Source of the DNA: Bacillota bacterium
GTDB lineage: Bacteria; Bacillota; Clostridia; Peptostreptococcales; Anaerovoracaceae
DNA: 64,000 bases
NCBI GenBank assembly: GCA_022793795.1
Contig: JAAWDM010000013.1
Span: 1 to 64,000, forward strand
Direction of reading: 5' to 3'
The translations under genes were made by a program, and so were the position numbers. Positions 57,301-64,000 of the stretch are shown in pieces (position 1 is the first letter of the stretch; each line of letters opens with the position of its first letter). The notes under the pieces are model-generated. The model saw only the letters and a program-made list of their open reading frames with translations, did no database searches and was not told where the DNA came from.

Positions 57301-58464
57301 ATGTTTGAATTCAAAAAAGAATTGGGCAGCAGTGCGATCAAATGGATGGTGACAGGGCTGCTCATGCTAAGTCTCATTATACCACAACTGGGATGCATGT
57401 CCAGTGATGAAATTTGGGAAGAGGATGGGAACCTGGGCATTGAAAAGACTGGATTTTATCTGGATACAGTCTGCAAAATTACCATCTATGGGGTGAACCC
57501 CAAGTCTGATTTGGGAGAGGAGCTTGCAAAGCTTGATGATTCTGACCGGAAGCAAAGGGTGCAGCAGGTGATTACTGATGCTTTTTTGGAGTGTGACCGG
57601 TACGAAAAGATGTTGAGCAAAACCATTTCTTCCAGTGAAATTTCGAAGATTAACAATGGGGCAGGTCAGCCGGTGGCTGTCAGCGACGTGAGCAGGCAGG
57701 TGATTAAAAAAGGTATCGAGTATGGAGAGCTTTCTCAAGGCGTTTTCGATATTACCATCGGAAAGGCCTCGTCCATGTGGGATTTTCACGATATCGACGA
57801 GAATCATGAGGCGGAAGGGGAGATTCCCGATGAAGAGGCTCTGGCAGAGGCAATCCGCCATGTGGATTATAAAAAGGTAAAGATCAGCGGGGAGCAGGTG
57901 GAGCTCACAGACCCAGAGATGGAAATGGATTTAGGCGGTATTGCAAAAGGGTACATCGCCGATAGGCTTACTGAGTATCTGGAAGAGCAAGGGGTTATCA
58001 GCGCAGTTATCAGCCTGGGCGGCAACATCGTGGTTCTTGGCAGCAGGACCGAAAGCCTTCTCTACGACCCACCGGAAGGCTCTGGCGGAGATGGAGATTT
58101 CCGAATTGGGATAGCTGACCCTCATTCGGAGACAGGAGGCCTTTTGGGGACTTTCTCATGCACCGATAAAGCCATCGTTACATCGGGGACCTATGAGCGG
58201 TATGTGATGAAGGATGGAGTGAAATATCATCATATTCTGGATGTTGAGACCGGCTATCCGGTGGAGACGGATGTGGACAGCGTGACCATTATTGCGGAAA
58301 AGGGAAGTAGCTGCGACGCCGACGGCCTTAGTACCATCTGTCTAACCTTGGGCATGGAAAAAGGTCTGGATTTGATTCGTTCCATGGATGGTGTGGAGGC
58401 CGTTTTTGTGGACAAGGAGGGAAATATAGAGATTTCCAGCCATAAATTAGAGCTTGAATTGTAA
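57301..58464 (+). CDS. apbE: FAD:protein FMN transferase lipoprotein
   Basis: ApbE cuts FAD and attaches FMN to Thr or Ser of target proteins outside the membrane. The 387-residue protein has a lipoprotein signal ending PQLGC (Cys near residue 36). The catalytic domain has YLDTVCKITIYG, DLGGIAKGYIADRLTEYL, ISLGGNIVVLGSR, VTSGTYERYVMKDGVKYHHILDVETG and SSCDADGLSTICLTLG. Clear targets in the window are RnfD (VTGATPLG) and RnfG (VTGASVS). The ATG at 57301 follows GGAAAGGATG. It is divergent from the NusG-II/Gx genes, a neighbourhood linked to flavin-based electron transfer. Confidence 0.94.
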   Translation: MFEFKKELGSSAIKWMVTGLLMLSLIIPQLGCMSSDEIWEEDGNLGIEKTGFYLDTVCKITIYGVNPKSDLGEELAKLDDSDRKQRVQQVITDAFLECDRYEKMLSKTISSSEISKINNGAGQPVAVSDVSRQVIKKGIEYGELSQGVFDITIGKASSMWDFHDIDENHEAEGEIPDEEALAEAIRHVDYKKVKISGEQVELTDPEMEMDLGGIAKGYIADRLTEYLEEQGVISAVISLGGNIVVLGSRTESLLYDPPEGSGGDGDFRIGIADPHSETGGLLGTFSCTDKAIVTSGTYERYVMKDGVKYHHILDVETGYPVETDVDSVTIIAEKGSSCDADGLSTICLTLGMEKGLDLIRSMDGVEAVFVDKEGNIEISSHKLELEL

Positions 58465-58490
58465 TTTTTCACAAAAAAAATGAAAAAGAC

Positions 58491-58519
58491 TTGTGGAATC
58501 GTTGAGGCGGTGGTAAAAT
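58491..58519 (+). promoter_or_regulatory. vegetative promoter of ilvE
   Basis: TTGTGG (58491-58496) and TAAAAT (58514-58519) are 17 bp apart and lie 60 bp before the ilvE start. The -35 hexamer is moderate. Confidence 0.6.
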
Positions 58520-58579
58520 GAAATCATCGTACCCACAGGTTTTGCAGGGAAAAAGTGATTTAGGAAAGAGGGATAGATA

Positions 58580-59605
58580 ATGGAAAAGAAAAATATCGAT
58601 TGGGCGAATCTTGGCTTTAGCTATATGCAAACAGATAAGCGCTATGTGGCAAACTATACCGATGGAAAATGGGATGAAGGCGGCCTAGTGGACGATGGCA
58701 TGATTACCATGAGCGAGTGCGCTTGTGTGCTTCAGTATGCACAGACAGCCTTTGAAGGCTTGAAGGCCTATACTACAGAGGATGGCAGAATCGTTACCTT
58801 CCGTCCAGACATGAATGCGGAGAGAATGCAGGGTTCTTGTAGAGGTTTGTGCATGCCCGAACTGCCAAAGGAACAGTTTTTAGATGCCCTTGACCAGTTG
58901 GTTAGCGCCAATGCGGCTTATGTGCCGCCTTATGGCAGTGGAGCCACGCTGTATGTGAGACCGTTTATGTTTGGTATCAATTCCGTCATTGGCGTAAAGC
59001 CGGCTGATGATTTTCAGTTTAGAATGTTCTGTACTCCAGTAGGACCATATTTTAAAGGAGGCGTTAAGCCTCTGACTATTCGTGTCAGTGATGTGGATAG
59101 GGCGGCGCCTCATGGTACTGGAAATATTAAGGCTGGACTCAACTATGCGATGAGCCTTAAGAATATTACCGATGCTCACCAAAAGGGCTTTGATGAAAAC
59201 ATGTATCTGGACCCACAGACTAGAACCAAGGTGGAGGAGACCGGAGGAGCCAACTTCCTGTTTGTTACCAAGGACGGCAAGGTGGTAACGCCAAAGTCGG
59301 ACAGCATCCTACCTTCCATCACTCGCCGTTCCCTGGTGCATGTGGCTAAGGAATACTTAGGATTGGAAGTAGAAGAGAGAGAAATCTACAAGACGGAACT
59401 GAAAGATATGGCTGAAGCAGGTCTTTGCGGCACAGCTGCCGTTATCTCGCCAGTGGGCAAGATTGTAGATCACGGTGAGGAGATTTTATTGCCGTCAGGC
59501 ATGAACGACATGGGCCCTGTAACCAAGAAGCTGTATGAGACCCTGACTGGCATCCAGCAGGGCAAGATTGAAGCGCCAGAGGGCTGGATTCGGGTGATTG
59601 CATAA
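58580..59605 (+). CDS. ilvE: branched-chain amino acid aminotransferase
   Basis: The enzyme interconverts Val, Leu and Ile with their 2-oxo acids using 2-oxoglutarate/glutamate and PLP. The 341-residue protein is the longer BCAT form. It has VLQYAQTAFEGLKAY, YVRPFMFG, HGTGNIKAGLNYAMSL with the PLP lysine, EETGGANFLFV, SDSILPSITRRSLVHVA and CGTAAVISPVGKI. In an amino-acid fermenter it may act in either direction. The gene has its own promoter and terminator, so it stands alone. Confidence 0.95.
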   Translation: MEKKNIDWANLGFSYMQTDKRYVANYTDGKWDEGGLVDDGMITMSECACVLQYAQTAFEGLKAYTTEDGRIVTFRPDMNAERMQGSCRGLCMPELPKEQFLDALDQLVSANAAYVPPYGSGATLYVRPFMFGINSVIGVKPADDFQFRMFCTPVGPYFKGGVKPLTIRVSDVDRAAPHGTGNIKAGLNYAMSLKNITDAHQKGFDENMYLDPQTRTKVEETGGANFLFVTKDGKVVTPKSDSILPSITRRSLVHVAKEYLGLEVEEREIYKTELKDMAEAGLCGTAAVISPVGKIVDHGEEILLPSGMNDMGPVTKKLYETLTGIQQGKIEAPEGWIRVIA

Positions 59606-59631
59606 GTTTGCGGAAAATATAAAATGATAGG

Positions 59632-59662
59632 AAGAACTGTCGCCCAGGTGGCAGTTCTTTTA
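59632..59662 (+). terminator. rho-independent terminator after ilvE
   Basis: AAGAACTG (59632-59639) and CAGTTCTT (59652-59659) form the stem, extended inwards by CGCC/GGTG, and are followed by TTAAT. Confidence 0.7.
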
Positions 59663-59688
59663 ATAGGGTAACGTTAAGAATGGGAATA

Positions 59689-59717
59689 TTGACAAGTAAA
59701 AGAAAAAGCTGTAAAAT
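59689..59717 (+). promoter_or_regulatory. vegetative promoter of the surface protein gene
   Basis: TTGACA (59689-59694, perfect) and TAAAAT (59712-59717) are 17 bp apart, about 78 bp before the start codon. Confidence 0.78.
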
Positions 59718-59794
59718 TTGAATATTATATAAAATCTAAATTTATATGTTATGTACGAAATTTTATAGGATAAGGAGAAGTGAGGTATTTGCAA

Positions 59795-62700
59795 ATGAAG
59801 AAGCACGTAAAAAAAGGATTGGCAGGATTGCTCTGCTTCCTCTTCATATTTTCTGCACTTGCGGGAGGACTGAGCATTTCTGAGAAATCGCTGGGGGGAG
59901 GTACCGCCTATGCGACAGGCAATAGCGTAAAACAGCGCGAAAAGCCTAAATATGAGGAGGGAAAGATTAACTTAGTCGGTGGTTACACAGTAGGAAGCGA
60001 TGGTAAGTTAACCGAGGAATTAGAGTGGTCCTTTCCATATGTAAACCCTTTGTTGCCAGAGGAAGGCAGACCAGATCCTGCCAGGCCGTACCGTTATAAA
60101 TTATGGCAGGCCAAGAAATCTGCTGGCGGAACCTGGAGTGGATGGGAAACTCGTTCGCCAGTGGATGTGGATAAGAAGGACGGCAGCGTATGGGTTCTCA
60201 ACGTGGCGCCCAACGATGCAAGTAAGGCGTATTTAAAGAGTTGGATGGATAAACCAGTTACTGACTATGATGGTTCGATGACTACGGTGGGCAGAGGTAT
60301 TATCAATGTCCATGCAGTGACCATTGATGAATACAATGCCAATCCGGAGCAGATTCTTAAGACCAATCCTGTGACCGGAACGTTGGAACAGGAATATCAG
60401 TTCAGCGTTATCATGTTCGGTACTTATGATGCCAATGCTTCGAAGGATTTAACTGCAGTTTCTCGCGATGCCACAGAGGCTTTCTCCAAGGCAGGTGGCG
60501 GTCTCATGTTTGGTCACGATACCCTAACAGGCTGGACAGGAGGCGTAGGCGTCAGAACCTATTTTAAACGGTTTGCAGAACCGGATTTTCTAAACATTAC
60601 ATTAGCCGATGAGGCCACGACTTTCTTAAGTACCAATGTCAAAGTAGTCGATGCAGGGTTCTTGACCAGTCGCCCATGGGACTTAGAGGGAAAGACATTA
60701 ACGATTCCACAGACCCATATGTTGGGACAGAAAGCTGGCGGTTACAATGCAGACGGCAGTAGTAAAAACAGAGTCTGGATGAAATTCTCCGATGCCAGCG
60801 GCAATCCAGTAGGAACAGTGGATGAAAATGGCGTGACCAATAACTACTATTTGGTAACCAATGGTTCCAATGCTATGATTCAGACAGGACATACCAGCGG
60901 CGGCGCTACTGAAGATGAAGCTAAAGTATTTGCTAATACTTTGATTTATCTGGCTCAGTCCACAACGACAACCACAGCCAAGGATGCTTCTTTTATCGAT
61001 GAAGCAGTGCCATCATCGCCTCAGGGACGGGTATCATCTATAGAACCGGAAACAGATTTAACCAAATATACAGCCACAATAGAGCTTTCTGGTGCAGTGG
61101 ACTATGGAACTGACTATGCATATCGAATTCAGGCAGTGCCACAGACCACTTTGTCAGATATGACAGACTATCAAGAAATCTGGTCTAGCGAGGCTACAGA
61201 TCCAGAAGATGAAAGCATCTTACATCAGACCGCTTTATCAGGTCTTAGAGGTTACTATATTAAAGGCATCAATAACAATGGAAGTCAGGAGGCAAAGCCT
61301 ACATCCATCACTTCGGCAGATTTGCTTCTTGCTTCTGATGCTGGAGATAAGGTGACCAAGGATTTTGAAAACCTGGCGCCAGGACAGAAATATTATGTTC
61401 ATGCTTATGCTGTAGATTGGGCGGGCAATGTAAGTGAGGATATTGTGTTGCCTATCGAAGTAAGCGGCAGATCCGTTACATTCCACTACAATTATGGTGG
61501 CGATGACGAAGAGACTAGCCAAACCTTGCTGACCTTTGAAAATAAGTTTTCCACCATGCCAGAATCGGTCAGCCGTACAGGGTATGAATTTTTGGGATGG
61601 TACATTGATGAGGAAGGTACAGGCGAAGCCTTTACTGCAGACAGCGTTTTTGACGAGGAAACCTATGGCGATGATATTCATCTCTATGCGAAATGGCAGA
61701 AGGTTTGGAACGTAACAGTGGGTCAAAGAGGTAGCGGTCGTGTCACCGTATCTTCTGGAGAGCAGATTGGAAATCCTTTCTTTGAGGGAAAGGATGTAAC
61801 TGTGACCTGGGAAGCCAGTCCAGGCTATACAGTGAAAGGCGTATGGCTGGATGGAGTACTACAAGAGGCTAGCGCTAATGGTAGCCTGACAATTCCGGCT
61901 ATTGAACGGAGCCACTATGTTATGGTAGAATTTTTAAGGACTGACGGTGTAGACAACACAGGAATCTATAGTGTGGAGACTCAGCTTTCTGGTGGTGGAG
62001 CTGACAGCAAGATTACGCCAAGCGTACAAATTCAGTCCAGTGATCCAAAAGCGAAGAATTATAAAGTAAGCTGGACAGTAGCAGACGGCTATCGAGTACA
62101 GTCAGTAAAAGTAGACGGTGTGAATCGTACTGATTTAATTGATAGAGGAAGCATTACGTTTAGTCGTATTACAGAGGATCACAAGGTAGAAGTAGTTTTA
62201 GTAAAGGCTGATGTTGCGCCGGAAACCTATCGAGTAACCACAGTCCTTACAGGTGGACCTGGCAGTGCGACGCCGTCAAAAGATGTGACTGTTGGGGCCA
62301 ACTATGATTTAGAAGCATCAGTAAGCGACACACAAAATTATACCATTAAGGCGATAACGATTTATGATGCAAGCGGTGCAGTAGTAAGACGTACCAATGT
62401 TGGAGACGTAACGGGAACAGAGCGGCTGGAGAATATTCAACAGAATTATCGAATTGTCATTGAGATAGAACCAAAACAGCAAGCAGGAACCGTGGTGATT
62501 CCTAATGATGAGTTGATGCGGGTAGAAACCAGCGTAACCGGAAGCGGGAGTATTTCGCCATCTGTCATCATACGAAAGGGAGATGATTACGCTATCGACT
62601 GGCAGGCAGAAGAAGGTTGGCGTGTGCAGGATGTTACCATTGATGGTGATAAAATCTATTATACAGAAAAAGAAATGGCCAAACTTCTACGGAATGTAGC

Positions 62701-63703
62701 AGAAGGAGATAGTGGCGATTATGCCTTTGAGGATGTGGCTGAGAACCATACTTTACATGTTACCTTTGTAAAAGAGGGTGGCGAAGAAAAGGCTGGTTTC
62801 TATAAAGTAGTGACCGGAATCCGAGGACAAGCAGAAGCAACCATCACTGCAGGAAACAGCGCCCTGGAAGAAGGCAGCAGTTATACGGTGGAGTGGACCC
62901 TTGGAAACGATACTAAATTGGTAGATGTATTGGTTAATGGTGATTCTAGAAAAGACCTGATGCGTCAGAATAGCTTTACTATCGAAAATCTGGATCAAGA
63001 CTATATGATAGAGATTGTAGTGGAGAAACCATATATTTATTATCCTCCTGTGACACCGCCGAAAGAGGACCCGGACACGAATATTGACACGAATGGAGAC
63101 GGTAAGCCAGATACCAACATTGATACCGATGGAGACGGTAAGCCGGATACCAACATCGATACCAATGGAGATGGCAAGCCAGATACCAATATCGATACGG
63201 ATGGAGATGGCAAGCCGGATACCAATATCGATAGCGATGGAGATGGCAAACCAGATGTCAATATTGATACCAATGGAGATGGCAAGCCGGATACCAACAT
63301 CGACACCGATGGAGATGGCAAACCAGATGTCAATATTGATACCAATGGAAACGGTAAGCCAGATATCAATATCGACACCAATAAAGATGGCAAACCGGAT
63401 CTGAATATTGACACCAACGGAGATGGCAAACCTGACTTAAATATCGATACAGATGGGGATGGCAAACCGGATTTGAACATTGATACCGATGGAGACGGTA
63501 AGCCGGACACCAATTTGGATACTGACAAAGACGGTAAACCGGATATTAACGTGAAAGATAAAGATGAAATTGGCAATATAAATGGAGAAGGGGAAATGCC
63601 GAAGACAGAAGACGCCAGTCAGCTTTCCCTGTGGCTAACCATTTTAGGTATGACAATTTTAATGCTGGCTTTGGCTGCCAGAAAGTTGAAACAGGTAAAA
63701 TAA
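59795..63703 (+). CDS. large wall-anchored surface protein with InlB-type and Asp-rich repeats
   Basis: The 1302-residue protein has a signal peptide (MKKHVKKGLAGLLCFLFIFSALAGGL). Residues to about 400 resemble DUF5057-type surface domains (GGGLMFGHDTLTGW). A bacterial Listeria-Bacteroides (InlB B) repeat near 560-640 has YEFLGWYIDEEGTG and LYAKW. Five divergent beta repeats follow to about 1085, with motifs such as VSWTVADGYRVQSVKVDGV. Thirteen 12-residue Asp-rich units come next, then the sortase-like signal MPKTED at 1268, a hydrophobic helix and KLKQVK. The motif has Glu where LPxTG has Gly. ATG at 59795 is used, with GTGAGG 9 bp upstream; TTG at 59789 is possible. It probably mediates adhesion; no sortase gene is in the window. 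Confidence 0.88.
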   Translation: MKKHVKKGLAGLLCFLFIFSALAGGLSISEKSLGGGTAYATGNSVKQREKPKYEEGKINLVGGYTVGSDGKLTEELEWSFPYVNPLLPEEGRPDPARPYRYKLWQAKKSAGGTWSGWETRSPVDVDKKDGSVWVLNVAPNDASKAYLKSWMDKPVTDYDGSMTTVGRGIINVHAVTIDEYNANPEQILKTNPVTGTLEQEYQFSVIMFGTYDANASKDLTAVSRDATEAFSKAGGGLMFGHDTLTGWTGGVGVRTYFKRFAEPDFLNITLADEATTFLSTNVKVVDAGFLTSRPWDLEGKTLTIPQTHMLGQKAGGYNADGSSKNRVWMKFSDASGNPVGTVDENGVTNNYYLVTNGSNAMIQTGHTSGGATEDEAKVFANTLIYLAQSTTTTTAKDASFIDEAVPSSPQGRVSSIEPETDLTKYTATIELSGAVDYGTDYAYRIQAVPQTTLSDMTDYQEIWSSEATDPEDESILHQTALSGLRGYYIKGINNNGSQEAKPTSITSADLLLASDAGDKVTKDFENLAPGQKYYVHAYAVDWAGNVSEDIVLPIEVSGRSVTFHYNYGGDDEETSQTLLTFENKFSTMPESVSRTGYEFLGWYIDEEGTGEAFTADSVFDEETYGDDIHLYAKWQKVWNVTVGQRGSGRVTVSSGEQIGNPFFEGKDVTVTWEASPGYTVKGVWLDGVLQEASANGSLTIPAIERSHYVMVEFLRTDGVDNTGIYSVETQLSGGGADSKITPSVQIQSSDPKAKNYKVSWTVADGYRVQSVKVDGVNRTDLIDRGSITFSRITEDHKVEVVLVKADVAPETYRVTTVLTGGPGSATPSKDVTVGANYDLEASVSDTQNYTIKAITIYDASGAVVRRTNVGDVTGTERLENIQQNYRIVIEIEPKQQAGTVVIPNDELMRVETSVTGSGSISPSVIIRKGDDYAIDWQAEEGWRVQDVTIDGDKIYYTEKEMAKLLRNVAEGDSGDYAFEDVAENHTLHVTFVKEGGEEKAGFYKVVTGIRGQAEATITAGNSALEEGSSYTVEWTLGNDTKLVDVLVNGDSRKDLMRQNSFTIENLDQDYMIEIVVEKPYIYYPPVTPPKEDPDTNIDTNGDGKPDTNIDTDGDGKPDTNIDTNGDGKPDTNIDTDGDGKPDTNIDSDGDGKPDVNIDTNGDGKPDTNIDTDGDGKPDVNIDTNGNGKPDINIDTNKDGKPDLNIDTNGDGKPDLNIDTDGDGKPDLNIDTDGDGKPDTNLDTDKDGKPDINVKDKDEIGNINGEGEMPKTEDASQLSLWLTILGMTILMLALAARKLKQVK
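63071..63538 (+). repeat. thirteen tandem 36-bp units encoding PDTNIDTNGDGK-type repeats
   Basis: The coding sequence holds thirteen 12-codon units, consensus PD(T/V/I/L)NIDT(N/D)GDGK, plus a partial unit. The DxDGDGxxD spacing is like calcium-binding thrombospondin type 3 or dockerin loops. Codons vary between units (for example GGAGACGGT, GGAGATGGC), so the array is not a very recent expansion. An open frame on the opposite strand is a by-product. Confidence 0.92.
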
Positions 63704-63726
63704 GATAAAGAGGAAATAAAAGAGAC

Positions 63727-63766
63727 GCCGCGCCAATGGAAGATAACCATTAGTGCGGCGCTTTTT
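63727..63766 (+). terminator. terminator after the surface protein gene
   Basis: GCCGC then CCAATGG pairs with CCATTAGT then GCGGC (63727-63759) as an interrupted stem and is followed by GCTTTTTC. It closes the surface protein transcript. Confidence 0.75.
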
Positions 63767-63813
63767 CACGCTTATTTAAATTCTTAGATTTAACTTATAT
63801 CATTGATTTTTGT

Positions 63814-63927
63814 AAAATGAGTATAAAAATTTTAGATTTAGTACGGATGTATACCTGAAATTCTCCTTGTATTGGCTATTTTGGCCTCGAATTCCCAACT
63901 CTATCCAATAAATTATACTCATTTTTC
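63814..63927. repeat. 13-bp inverted repeat in the last intergenic region
   Basis: AAAATGAGTATAA (63814-63826) and TTATACTCATTTT (63915-63927) are exact complements 88 bp apart. The remaining DNA from 63767 to 64000 is AT-rich and holds no gene I can support. The pair might border a small element or belong to a gene beyond the window. Confidence 0.45.
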
Positions 63928-64000
63928 TGAAAAGGTGATTTTGGGTTAACAATTATCATTTCCATTGTACTCAAAAGACAAAAAAGTTTCATATAAGTTA

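Noticed and set aside
63040-63576. Open frame on the minus strand with SGLPSPxVSI repeats
   Set aside because: It is the antisense of the Asp-rich 36-bp repeats of the surface protein; the periodicity follows from the repeat and it has no start signals.

Overview
The window looks like chromosome from an anaerobic, amino-acid- and peptide-using member of the Bacillota, class Clostridia. Pointers are the complete rnfCDGEAB operon, a PutP-type Na+/solute symporter, two oligopeptide ABC systems, an M18 aminopeptidase and glutaminase, FeoA/FeoB iron uptake with a small Cys-rich partner, strong AGGAGG ribosome-binding sites and moderate GC content. A family such as Anaerovoracaceae (former Family XIII) would fit, but that is an inference from gene content and no taxonomic marker was tested.

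Layout. 1-1378: the end of a truncated membrane protein, then about 900 bp of non-coding repeats. 1379-3932: coaBC, coaX, a small membrane protein and tRNA-Lys(CTT). 4339-13514: a tiny Asn/Gln-rich protein, then a run of an anchored protein, a zinc-ribbon membrane protein, a UPF0182 protein, an enlarged glutamine synthetase and serS. 13604-25901: a lone PD-(D/E)XK-like protein, a LemA/DUF3137 pair, MATE and TetR, an ornithine-cyclodeaminase-like protein with PutP, a decayed MATE gene facing an intact MerR gene and promoter, an Orn/Lys/Arg-decarboxylase-family enzyme and an amidohydrolase. 26061-31094: rnfCDGEAB. 31365-46633: two oligopeptide ABC operons on opposite strands around a sigma-54-dependent regulator. 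46777-53855: LD-carboxypeptidase, a DtxR-type regulator, feoA-feoA-feoB-Cys-rich protein, M18 aminopeptidase and glutaminase. 54192-59605: a leftward cluster (MFS, EFR1 ferredoxin, Gx membrane protein, NusG-II protein) divergent from apbE, then ilvE. 59795-63703: a 1.3-kDa-residue-scale (about 1300 residues) wall-anchored surface protein with a calcium-type Asp repeat tail.

The most unusual part is 37.1-39.8 kb. Two near-consensus -24/-12 (sigma-54) promoters face outwards, one before the leftward oppA and one before the rightward serine hydrolase/opp operon. Each has an identical 15-bp site upstream, and the regulator gene lies between them. That regulator is split by a run of nine C on its coding strand, and ten or seven C would restore a single long reading frame. 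A second run of nine C lies directly upstream of the oppA -24 box. This looks like a peptide-uptake regulon with a possible slipped-strand (phase-variable) switch; an assembly error in the runs is the main alternative.

Other linked themes are as follows. ApbE (57301) can supply covalent FMN to RnfD and RnfG. Two DtxR-type boxes lie before feoA and feoB, next to a DtxR-type gene. At least three families of dispersed non-coding repeats (111-bp period, GTTGTACATT type, TATCGA type) occur in widely separated intergenic regions.
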